Shown: positions 13,201-21,294 of the stretch, one piece after another | Position numbering within the stretch: position 1 is the stretch's first letter | Layout of the letters: the number at the start of each line of letters is the position of its first letter | Assembly (NCBI GenBank): GCA_028583605.1 | Contig: CM053334.1 | Coordinates: 18,648,523-18,712,522 of the forward strand | Reading direction: 5' to 3' | Origin: Dastarcus helophoroides | Lineage: Eukaryota; Arthropoda; Insecta; Coleoptera; Bothrideridae | DNA: 64,000 nucleotides | The notes under the pieces: model-generated | Database searches by the model: none | The model's input: only the letters and a program-made list of their open reading frames with translations | What the model was told of the DNA's origin: nothing | Made by a program: the position numbers and the translations under genes

Positions 13201-13203
13201 CAT
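979..13203 (-). CDS. BICRA: BICRA/GLTSCR1 homologue, GBAF chromatin-remodelling subunit (whole visible gene, 3' end outside window)
   Basis: Six exons are visible on the minus strand, in transcript order: 12773-13203 (ATG at 13203), 8100-8750, 6756-7888, 2890-3681, 1275-1480 and 979-1222. Seen: a Ser/Pro-rich N-terminus, long Gln-rich stretches, a conserved GEDGRLVLQ segment, an LTPDQLEQLKRNGQLTVNG segment, and at the end the GLTSCR1 domain (KPDIHTPFRDKKDA, then LIRYHVMDQPLLSE and KYKYLLMKESM). Known of the family: BICRA/BICRAL define the BRD9-containing non-canonical BAF complex, and the GLTSCR1 domain assembles it in the nucleus. Splice phases agree at exons 1-2 (phase 2), 3-4 (0), 4-5 (0) and 5-6 (2). 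Net one-base insertions break the frame near 8500, 7175 and 6990; the exon 2-3 phase clash suggests a fourth. The last exon ends at a GTGAGT donor at 978, so more exons lie to the left. The family assignment rests mainly on the GLTSCR1 domain and is strong. Confidence 0.85.
1275..1480 (-). CDS. BICRA: BICRA homologue exon 5, Pro/Gln-rich linker
   Basis: The reading frame runs from VATTQSMPVPRISVSVPATE to FNSLAKKSHL. The acceptor CCCCACAG precedes 1480 and the donor GTAAGT follows 1275. The start is phase 0, matching the previous exon's donor. The same frame stays open upstream to about 1560, where GACGGCAG could be an alternative, also phase-0 acceptor adding roughly 25 residues. I chose the nearer site for its better pyrimidine context. 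Only about 52 bases separate this exon from exon 6, a minimal-size intron for an insect. Confidence 0.7.
1820..2880. repeat. AT-rich tandem tract in BICRA intron 4
   Basis: Period-like repetition of segments containing AAAAGACGAAATTTTGAA and ATAAAAACTCGAATTTTTAC. A block of roughly 250 bases is repeated: the stretches starting near 2140, 2385 and 2630 share the same order of words. It fills the intron between the exons at 2890 and 1480. Confidence 0.75.
2890..3681 (-). CDS. BICRA: BICRA homologue exon 4, Gln/Pro-rich
   Basis: A 264-codon open frame bounded by an acceptor TTTTTATAG before 3681 and a donor CAG/GTGGGT at 2890, both phase 0. It begins INKIQNTHPVKNLVQ and contains DKLLGQLLEESNNINII, an IQLQIQTLSARLTPGDTELQ helix-like segment followed by LKILFAEQQKILATGKLLP, and ends PDTISSNHQ. 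GC content is clearly higher than in the flanking AT-rich repeats, as expected for coding sequence. The domain-like stretch in the middle resembles conserved BICRA-family sequence. No frame break was found. Confidence 0.8.
3725..6710. repeat. 3-kb minisatellite, unit TTAGTCAGTC/TTAGTCAGTTT
   Basis: About 3 kb of near-pure tandem repeat with a 10-11 bp unit, arranged as a 21-22 bp dimer (TTAGTCAGTC then TTAGTCAGTTT). It holds on the order of 280 monomers, the most regular around 4290-4500 and 5500-5760. It occupies the BICRA intron between the exons at 6756 and 3681. In the sense of the BICRA transcript the unit reads ACTGACTAA. Confidence 0.97.
6756..7888 (-). CDS. BICRA: BICRA homologue exon 3, Gln-rich with conserved core, two frame breaks
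   Basis: The exon starts after TTTTTTTAG at 7888 and ends AAG/GTAAGT at 6756. The first part contains PFNPFITPNFTINNG and GEDGRLVLQHDP, followed by a long Q/V/T-rich stretch. Near 7175 the frame meets a stop and continues one base on as LPSMPQQSPQHQQ. Near 6990 it shifts again, and the conserved FVVNLTPDQLEQLKRNGQL and TVNGQTIFMQRP segments follow. Both shifts equal one extra base, and the protein character continues unchanged across each, so assembly insertions are more likely than real mutations. The exon ends KKLSPKIKPASKK. Confidence 0.8.
8100..8750 (-). CDS. BICRA: BICRA homologue exon 2, one frame break
   Basis: The acceptor TTGTTGCAG precedes 8750 and the donor CAG/GTAAAA follows 8100. 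The phase-2 start joins exon 1 as a Ser codon. It encodes PQIVIPTNHHQQATLMQ and the hydrophobic LLLNQMPMLATTPGVQFI, and, after a net one-base insertion near 8500, VQLAPSTTTYVTAQPP, a lysine cluster (KKKPKTKVKKKLD) and the acidic IGDEDDIQFESDASQSESE. The basic then acidic segments suit a nuclear protein. The end phase (1) does not match the next exon (0), suggesting one more inserted base between 8100 and 8350. Confidence 0.75.
8860..12620. repeat. ATCGATTT/TTCGAATC array in BICRA intron 1
   Basis: A 3.7-kb array of degenerate 20-40 bp words (AAAAATCGATTTTCGAATCG, ACTAAATCGAGT) with a higher-order block of roughly 250-300 bases recognisable by ATTATGGAGATCGGTTTTCG, which recurs near 10180, 10475, 10640, 11010, 11215, 11565, 11640 and 11790. 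It sits between BICRA exons 1 and 2. No credible coding sequence is present. Confidence 0.93.
12773..13203 (-). CDS. BICRA: BICRA homologue exon 1 with start codon
   Basis: The first ATG in frame is at 13203; the frame opens only 15 bases further upstream and without another ATG, so this start is preferred. The protein begins MSQTPHKSTQKMCKSPKS and is rich in Ser and Pro (ASMSPAYSNPSPGYPQSP), ending SASPQPSPKPSV. The donor is GTTAG/GTGAGT, phase 2. Assignment to the BICRA gene rests on strand, the matching phase with the exon at 8750 and similar composition; the exon has no domain of its own. Confidence 0.7.
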
Positions 13204-15300
13204 TTTTCCACAGCGCACTAGATCACTTTAGTCAATCGTCTGGTATAACATTTTATCACTAGGGTAACACTCGGAATGTATATTAACTCATTTTTTAATC
13301 GTAATATTCGACCGCACTTAACCGAATTCGAATAGAGCCATTTTTTCGTTGTAAACATAAAGTATGAACGGATCTAACAACGGCATTATACCACGTAACA
13401 ACGTCGGCCCATTCCTAATTCCACAAAGTCACATTTGCTGTTCTAAAGCGTAGCTTTTGTAGTTTTCGTCGCCAACATTCGAATAGTCAAGCGGAAAGTC
13501 GCTTTTTAGTCAGGATACTCTTAAAAATCTGAAACAAACGAACAAAAACTTGTAACCAAACATAACCTCTACGTTTACGTCAAATTTACCATGTTTGGCA
13601 CGAACGCAGAGCCACTAAACCATTAATAACATCTAAACAACGGCCCTATTAATCGTTTCCCGCCGGGCAAAATCAACAGGAACAAAAATACGATTTGTTT
13701 ATAAACAATTTGCAAATTTGCAACCACAAATAACTAATCAAGATACCGCCATCTTTTACGATGCGCCTTTTTTTCTCCTCTATCGCCTTTCCCCCACCCC
13801 GACATGTAAAAATGGACCAGTCCATTAATACGCCAAGGATAAATTCATCCCTAAGTACCTATAAAGGACATGAAATCCAGGTTTAATCGTAATTACTTCT
13901 TCCGAATTAGCCCTAGGACATCCACGCCCCCTATTTAATTGATGCTTTAGTATAGTGCAATAAAAAATAATTTATCACACAACTTATTCAGCAAGAGTGG
14001 GGAGCGAACAAATGAAAGTCAAAAGTGGAGGGGAGAAAGTATGTGAAAAATTGAAAAAGGACACGAAAACTACAATAAATAGTCAACACGTATTCAAATT
14101 AACCGATCGCATTAATATTAATTATAATAAACGGCGGGGGCGACCCGATGTACACAAAAAAACAAAAATCGATACGAATCTTAGGTTATAAAATATACAA
14201 AGATAAAAAGGGTCAAAGAACACGTTAAAAGTGACAGCAGGTGAAAAAACGATTGCTTTGGAAAAAAATCCCATTTTTTTCGGCCATCAAACGACCGAAA
14301 AACGTGCGGTTTGCGGCCCCGTGCGTTTTTCGTGATAAAATGAATAAAATTTCTACGTACCTTAAACAATTTTCACATGATGGGCAAAAACGGGGTTTAC
14401 AAGAGCATAGGCAGGGATTCTCGGCTCGTGATTGGGCCACGGCGAGCGTCATTTGATACACAAAAAAATAACATTTGCTTTGAGGTTAGCGGACGCGTCG
14501 GGCGATTGTCGACTTTAATCGACGGCGCGATAAGGTAGGGGTTTTCGTCCTTTTACGAATTTAATCTCCGAGCTGTCAAAGCGGAACAACACGTCTGGAG
14601 AATCCCGGTAATGTTGCCGCCGATGCCGATGAGACGTATTGCGAAGGTGAAGGTTAATAAGCGACGATTTTTCCATCGTTCGAGATGTGAAATGTCGCCA
14701 ATGTGTGTGTAAAATGTAATCTAAATGGCGGCGTTTATTATAAATCGATAAAATCTAACTTTTTATTATTTTATTTTTCAATGTATGATACGTCAAATTG
14801 TGTCGTGCCACAGAATATTGGTGTTCTATGATAAAAAACAATTGTGAATTTGATTGCAATTTCCCCGTTTCTTATCTCTTTCGCACCTAATAGCTAGACG
14901 TTTCTTCGTCTCCGTCACCTGCACCTAAATATCTTCTGGATTGTTTTATTTATTGTTGGAATGATGCCTAAATTGGACTTTGATTGATGATCGGGTGATT
15001 AAAGGGTCAAAAAAATGTGGGGTACTGGGTCTGAGTTGCGTAATTGTACAATTTGATGGGCCCCTCCCCTCCCAATTGTCGAAATATCATATTGATTGTA
15101 TTTTTGGAGGGGAAAGTGGCGATGTTTGGTTATCTGAATCCACCCATGATGCCGGTTATACAGGCTGCCCACGGAGACGTATGTTTCATGTACCACAAAA
15201 CGGATTTTGTTATTTTAAGCACAATTCTCCCTCGGTTTTTAAGAAATATTATTTAATTTGATATTCTTTTCAAATTCTTTAATCAATTTTTAAATTTAGG
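13204..15300. other. Single-copy intergenic DNA upstream of BICRA; no gene seen
   Basis: Mostly unique sequence of ordinary composition between the BICRA start codon and the next repeat tract. It should contain the BICRA promoter and 5' leader, but I see no element that fixes a transcription start. Several short open frames (around 14000-14450 and 14980-15260) lack domain features and overlap one another on both strands, so I do not call them genes. Confidence 0.5.
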
Positions 15301-15379
15301 ACAATAAATTGGACTTTACACACAAAATTAAGTTGAAATTCTGAACTTCACGCCAAAGGCGACTATAAAAAATTCAAAA

Positions 15380-16390
15380 TATTTTTTGGACTTTCCTCAA
15401 ATTTCGATTTTTTTCGAGAGAATTACTTACGCAAAATTTTTATTTTAATTACTGAATTTTCATAACCTAAAAATGTCGAAGTTAGAATTTTGCCTCAAAT
15501 TTCGATTTTTCTCGTAATTTCGACCATAACCTCAACATTTCTACTATAACCTCAAAATTTCCACCATAACCTTAAAATTTTGACATTATACTTCAAATTT
15601 TAGCATTAAAGTTGAAAGAAAGTTTTAAACTTCGAAAATAAAATAGGAAATTGAAGAAAGATACCAAAAATTTAAAAAAAATTAATTTCAAATTTTTTCC
15701 AATGGCTTTTTGTCGAAAATTTTCATTTTATTCCGAAATTTCAGTTTTCTCAGAATGTCAAGCTCGAAACTTTAACTTTTTCTCTTGTAACGTCGATTTG
15801 ATTTATAAATTGTTTCTATAATCTCAAAATTTCCACTATAACCTCAAAATTTCGATTATAACCTGAAAATTTTGACTATAACCTCAAAATTTTGACTATG
15901 ACCTCAAAATTTCCACCATAACCTTAAAATTTTGACATCATACTTCTAATTTTAGCATTAAAGTTAAAAGAAAATTTTAAACTTCGAAAATAAAATAGAC
16001 AATTCAAGGAAGATACCAAAAATTAAAAAAAAATTAATTTCAAATTTTTTCCAAAAGCATTTTCTCGAAAATTTTCATTTTATTCCAAAATTTCAGTTCT
16101 CTCAAAATGTCGAGCTCGAAACATAAACTTTTTCTCTTGCAACGTCAATTTGATTTATAAATTGTTTCTACAATCTCAAATTTTCGATTATAACCTCAAA
16201 ATTTCGACTATAACCTCAAAATTTTGACTAAAACCTCAAAATTTTGACTATAACCTTAAAGTTGTAATTCTTAGTAATAAAGTGGGGAAGAAGTTTCAAA
16301 TTTTAACAACAAAAGAGGTAATTGAAGAAAAATATTGAAAATTTCCAAAGTTTTAAATTTCGAAATCTTTCCGAAAGCTTTTTCTCAGCC
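15380..16390. repeat. AT-rich repeats with a duplicated block of about 350 bp
   Basis: Words such as ACTATAACCTCAAAATTTCG repeat with a period near 20 bases. A longer block, beginning ACCTTAAAATTTTGACAT, occurs near 15573 and again near 15922 and stays similar for about 270 bases. The tract lies downstream (3' side) of asf1. Confidence 0.8.
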
Positions 16391-16447
16391 CACCACCAAT
16401 CGATCGATCATCACTAAGGAGTAAAACACTTCTTATAGAGAAATATT

Positions 16448-16453
16448 TTTATT
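16448..16453 (-). promoter_or_regulatory. asf1 polyadenylation signal (AATAAA)
   Basis: On the minus strand AATAAA occurs about 170 bases beyond the asf1 stop codon, an appropriate distance for 3' end formation. Confidence 0.5.
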
Positions 16454-16625
16454 ATAAGTACAAATTTAATACAACTTTATAAATAAATGGCCGAAAAAAC
16501 CGAAAATAACTTCCAACAACTCAAATTCCAAAAATACATCTTCGTAGATATAAATATATTTCATAGAAAATTTGTATTCGAACTTACACATCTAAATCTT
16601 GTAAAAAACTATACACAATTGAGTT

Positions 16626-17501
16626 TTATGAACATTCCATCGTAGCCCAAGAATTTGAATTCTCGTTAAGAGATGGCACGTCTACGTTCGTATTACTGAC
16701 ATTATCTACACTCGTGCAAGGCTCCTCGTTGTTATCACCATTTTGTACAGTCTCTTGATTGATAGGATCTTCCCAGTTTACTTTAAACCTCGTCACTCTG
16801 GGTTCCGAAGCTAAAATATTCCTAACGACTTTATCGAATTGTGGAGGACTTGGTAAATTTTCCCTAAGTTCAGGATCCGTATACTCATTGTTTATGAAGT
16901 AACCCACCCTGATAAACTCCTGACTTCTGTAGGAACAAGTTAAAAGAACTACTGTTACGCCGATGGCGTCATTCTCTGGTATTCTTGATACGTTCGGAGG
17001 GTCTGCCTGTTGATACAAAAAAAGGTCAATACTGATGCAAAAAGCTCAACACTAATACAAAAAGTTCAACACTGATACGCTCAATACTAATACAAAAAGT
17101 TCAACACTGATACAAAAAGCTCAATACGATACAAAAAGCTCAACATTGATACAAAAAGATCTTGACTAAAAACGATCAACAATAAAAAAAACAGCACTGA
17201 AAGAAGAAATTAGGTAAAATTCCTACCTGAAAGACAAACATGTGTTTCCCTTCCGGTATGGGGCCTACGTATACTGAATCCAACACTTGATCGTACTCCT
17301 CGCTTTCAGCGGACCCGACGTATATCATTTTCCACTCCAAATCTACCCAAACAAAGTTAGATAACAATAAAAAATTAACCCTACTTACCAACCTTCTTTG
17401 AGCTCTTCTATGCACTCGAAAGTGATTTCAAATTGGAATGGATTTAAAAACGGACTAGGATTGTCCATCACGGTGATATTACACAGTTGAACCTTAGCCA
17501 T
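16626..17501 (-). CDS. asf1: Histone chaperone ASF1 (three exons, complete)
   Basis: Exons are 17393-17501, 17227-17342 and 16626-17006; joined they encode 201 residues and end in TAA. The protein starts [13 protein letters not shown] (ATG at 17501) and continues [89 protein letters not shown] and [18 protein letters not shown], the immunoglobulin-like ASF1 core. Known role: ASF1 binds the H3-H4 dimer and hands it to CAF-1 or HIRA during replication-coupled and replication-independent nucleosome assembly; the VVLLTCSY strand is the H3-binding face. The C-terminal tail (about 45 residues, N/E/S-rich) is short and only mildly acidic, as usual in insects. Splice phases agree; the exon 1 donor is the less common G/GTTGGT, chosen because only it keeps KEDLEW in frame. 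No frame break. Confidence 0.97.
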
Positions 17502-18435
17502 TGTTCCAGAAAAATTAAAGCAATTTTTTCACTAGGTTATATCACACAGAAAACAAACACTGACTTCTCGACAGCACCACGACAAGTAACTGTTACGGAC
17601 GCTTGAATTGTGGTTAAACTTTGGTTAAAGCGATCGTTCGAGGGTCCGAATTGTTTGCTTTAATTAAATTTAGTTTAGAAAACCTTTTCTTAGAAAAACT
17701 GCATCTGACCGATCCCGCGTATTCAAATGTCAACGGCCAGCATGGGTACCAATATAAAACACGATCGTCATAAAATTTCTGATCACAGAACATCACAAGC
17801 ATTGGGAATATACGACAGATCCATATACTTATTAGTAAGTATATGGACAGATCTTTAGGTGATTGAACTACCGACAGATGATCTACTGCGCTTATGGCGG
17901 CAAGAACGATCCTCTGACAAAGGTGCACCAGCGTTGGGAAACATTGTGAATGCTATCAGATAAAAACCAAAAGTAATACTCATAAATGAGTCGTTTCTAT
18001 TACTGTTACATTTTAACATTGAATCACAGAATATCTACCACATAGGTGGCGTTGAACATAGACAATGTTAACCATAGATTAAAACCAAGAGAAGCAATAC
18101 TTCTTCATGTAAAATTGCGGCGACACAATTTTACTACGAAAATTTGGCAAATGATTACCAAATAAACTTTTGTTTTGAAATTGTAACTTTCTTACTTTCG
18201 AAATCGACTTGGGCTTTAAAATTTATAAACAAATAGCAAACTTCCAAGTTTAAAAATATACATCAATTTTGATAGGGAATTTTGATATAATGGTAATGTT
18301 TTAAGATACAAAGTTTACATTTCGGACAAAATTAAAATCTTTAATACCAAATGTCAAATTTTAACACAAATTTTTGAGAAAAGAAATGCGAAATTTATAA
18401 AATTTTTATTCATTCGAATTTTACGAAGGCGCAGA
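17502..18435. other. asf1 upstream region; no gene seen
   Basis: Mostly unique sequence containing the asf1 promoter and an inverted repeat at 17821. A 104-codon minus-strand open frame at 17614-17928 has no recognisable domain, and its frame overlaps the likely 5' leader region; I do not call it. AT-rich repeats begin towards 18180. Confidence 0.4.
17821..17846. repeat. Perfect 11-bp inverted repeat with 4-base loop
   Basis: CCATATACTTA, loop TTAG, TAAGTATATGG. The arms match at 11 of 11 positions. It lies about 320 bases upstream of the asf1 start codon in otherwise unique sequence. Confidence 0.9.
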
Positions 18436-18439
18436 ACTT

Positions 18440-18725
18440 ACAACTCCGGACATTTTTTATGTGGGAGCTTAAACGGGGTAGGTCGCAGCGAACGTAACAC
18501 CAAGAGTTCACAACAACTTTATTACTTTTTAATGTAAGAAAATACAAAAAACGCGGGACCGGCGACTAACTGCAGCCAGCCCGAACCACACACATCTAAT
18601 CTCCAAAGACAACTAACTCTCCTTTTTCGCCCCAAGACGCGGCCGAGCCATCTATGCTTCGCGTCACCCGAATTGACGTTGACATGGTACTGCCAACTTC
18701 AAATAACGAACAATTGGCGGGCTAT
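18440..18725 (-). mobile_element. Possible solo LTR of an LTR retrotransposon
   Basis: An island of GC-richer sequence inserted in AT-rich repeats. Read on the minus strand it has a GC-rich segment, then AATAAAGTTGTTGTGAACTC followed by a short tail ending CCCACA, the usual order of U3, polyadenylation signal and R-U5 in an LTR. I see no clear TG...CA ends or target duplication, so the boundaries and the identity are uncertain. Confidence 0.3.
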
Positions 18726-18739
18726 TCAAAATTTAAACC

Positions 18740-20720
18740 TACATTTAGAAGGTTAAGGTCAATATTTCGACTATTTTCTCAAATTTTCAACTTTAATCTC
18801 GAAATTTCGACTTTAATCTCGAAATTTCGACTTTAATCTCGAAATTTCGACTGTAATTTGAAAATTTTAATTTTTCCTCGTTGAAATTTCAAGATAAAAT
18901 ACGAAAATTAAAAGTTTCAGATCGAAAATTCGACTCGTCTCTCGAATTTTCGATCGAAATTAATGCGAAATTCCAAACCGAATCTGGAAATGTTGACTGT
19001 TTTCTCAAAAATTCGGCTTTTTTCTTGAAAATTCCTCTTTTTTCTCGAAAATTCGACTTTTTTCCCTAAATATCCACTTTAATCTCTAAATTTCGACTTT
19101 AAACTGAAAATTTCGACTTATTTTCGAAAATTCGACTTTTTTCTCAAAATGCCGAGATCAAATTCTAAATTTCGACTTTATTCGTGAAATTTTAACTTTA
19201 ATCTCGAAATTTCGATGCTCTATGGTTAAGTTAGGCAGATGACAGTTGCGTCCCATCCTTTTTTCTCGAAATTCCGACATCAAATTCGAAATTTCTAACT
19301 TTATTCGTGAAATTTTGACTTTAATCTCGAAATTTCGATGCTCTATGGTTAAGTTAGGCAGATGACAGTTGCGTCTCATCATTTTTCTTTCCAAAAATAT
19401 TAACAGTTGGCATTAGGGTGCGTTCAGTAATTTCTATTTTTAATTCACCGAAATTTGGATTTTTTCTCGAAGATTCGAGATAAAAGTCGAAATGTTGAGA
19501 AATAAGTCGAAATTTCGACTTTTGTCTCAAAATTCCGTGATCAAATTCAAAATTTCGACTTTATTCGTGAAATTTTGACTTTAATCTCGAAATTTCGATG
19601 CTCTATGGTTAAGTTAGGCAGATGACAGTTGCGTCCCATCATTTTCCGTTCCAAAAATATTAACAGTTGGCATCAGGGTGCGTTCAGTAATTTCTATTTT
19701 TAATTCACCGAAATTTCGACTTTTTTTTCGAAGATTCGAGATAAAAGTCGAAATGTTGAGAAATAAGTCGAAATTTTGAGTTTTGTCTCGAAATTCCGAG
19801 ATCAAATTCGAAATTTCTACTTTATTCGTGAAATTTTGACCTTAATCTCGAAATTTCTATACTGTATGATTAATTTAGGCAGATGACAGTTGCGTCCCAT
19901 CATTTTTCTTTCCGAAAATATTAACAGTTGGCATTAGAGTGCGTTCAGTAATTTCTATATTTAATTACCGAAATTTCGACTTTTTTCTCGAAAATTCGAG
20001 ATAAAAGTCGAAATGTTGAGAAATAAGTCGAAATATCGAGTTTAAAGTCAAAATCTCGAGATTAAAGTTGAAATTTCGACTTTTTTGTCGAAAATTCGAT
20101 ATAAAAATTGATATGAGAAAAAAAGTCAAAATTTCGACACAAAAGTCAAAATTTTGCGTTTAGAGACGAATTTTCAATACTGACATCGAAATTTTGAGAA
20201 AAAAGTTGAAATTTTGAGAAAAAAGTCGAAATTTTGAAAAAAAGTCAAAATTTCGACATAAAAATCAAAATTTTGCGTTTAAAGACGAATTTTCAATACT
20301 GACATCGAAATTTTGAGAAAAAAGTTGAAATTTTGAGAAAAAAGTCGAAATTTTGAAAAAAAGTCAAAATTTTGACATAAAAATCAAAATTTTGCGTTTA
20401 AAGACGAATTTTCAATACTGACATCGAAATTTTGAGAAAAAAGTTGAAATTTTGAGAAAATGTCGAAATTTTGAAAAAATGTCAAAATTTCGACATAAAA
20501 ATCAAAATTTTGAGTTTAAAGTCGAATTTCTAATATTGACGTCGAAATTTTGAGAAAAAAGCGAAATTTTGAGAAAAAAGTCGAAATTTTTTAAAAAAAG
20601 TCGAAATTTTGAGAAAAAAGTCGAAATGTTAAGGAGGTCGACATTTCACGAAAAAAGTCGAAATTTCTGAAAAAAATTGCTTTAGTCTACGCTCTCGTAA
20701 GATAATTTCGAAATTCGAAA
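18740..20720. repeat. TCGAAATTT tract with 120/260-bp units carrying a conserved ATGCTCTATGGTTAAG segment
   Basis: AT-rich repeat of AAAATTTCGACTTTTTTCTC type. Embedded in it, a 40-base segment starting ATGCTCTATGGTTAAGTTAG and continuing into GACAGTTGCGTCCCATC recurs at about 19217, 19338, 19598 and 19858 (spacings near 120, 260 and 260). From 20060 to 20640 the pattern changes to AAAAAGTCGAAATTTTGAG with a block of about 120 bases repeated four times. Confidence 0.9.
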
Positions 20721-20727
20721 TTAAAAC

Positions 20728-20769
20728 ACTAATCATAGAGCATAGAAATTTCGATGCTCTATGATTAGT
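20728..20769. repeat. Perfect 16-bp inverted repeat with 10-base loop
   Basis: The left arm ACTAATCATAGAGCAT (20728-20743) and right arm ATGCTCTATGATTAGT (20754-20769) are exact reverse complements. The right arm is a variant of the segment that recurs in the arrays on either side (near 19200-19860 and 22760-23150), so this is a head-to-head copy of that motif. Confidence 0.92.
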
Positions 20770-21263
20770 ATTATTGTTGATATATGTTATCACCAAAATG
20801 AGTTAATTCTGTCGAACTATCAAAAGAAATGTATTACATTACAGATGTCTCTAAATCGTACTTGATACGAACGCGTTACTTGTGACGTAACAGCAATCTT
20901 AGAGCGGTTTTAGTGTGTTTAATACCTTAGATATTACAGACTCCCTCTTTAACGTTCTGTGCACCTACATATGAAATACTTTGATTACCACACCTTTACC
21001 CACGATATAATATTAAGAGTTGGCAATAGAGTACATTCGTATAAAATTTAAAAACCAAAATTTCGACATATTTCTCGAAAGTTCGACTATAGAATCACAA
21101 GTAATATTGAAATTTCATACTTTTATGTCAAAATCTCGATTTTTATTTTGATTTTTCGAGAAAAAAACCAAAATATAGAGTTTAAACAGCTGCGCCAGGT
21201 ATACAGTTACGAATCTATTGCGTCGTACTTATCTATGTTCCCACGACTGCAGCCGAAAATTCT

Positions 21264-21294
21264 ATGTTTGAACGAAACGCGTGCTTCTACGCAG
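21264..21294 (+). CDS. Tentative first coding exon of the giant gene
   Basis: ATG at 21264 opens MFERNACFYA and meets a CAG/GTGTGT donor in phase 1, which fits the phase-1 acceptor at 22061. No in-frame ATG exists upstream in the next exon before a stop, so an upstream start exon is needed, unless translation begins at an internal Met at about residue 33 of that exon. Support is only phase and position; another first exon is possible. Confidence 0.3.

Noticed and set aside
14980..15261. A 93-codon plus-strand open frame (and the overlapping minus-strand frame)
   Set aside because: No recognisable domain, no supporting splice sites or neighbours, and open frames on both strands over the same bases suggest chance.
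17614..17928. A 104-codon minus-strand open frame upstream of asf1
   Set aside because: No domain, overlaps the probable promoter and leader of asf1 and contains a hairpin; composition is not protein-like.
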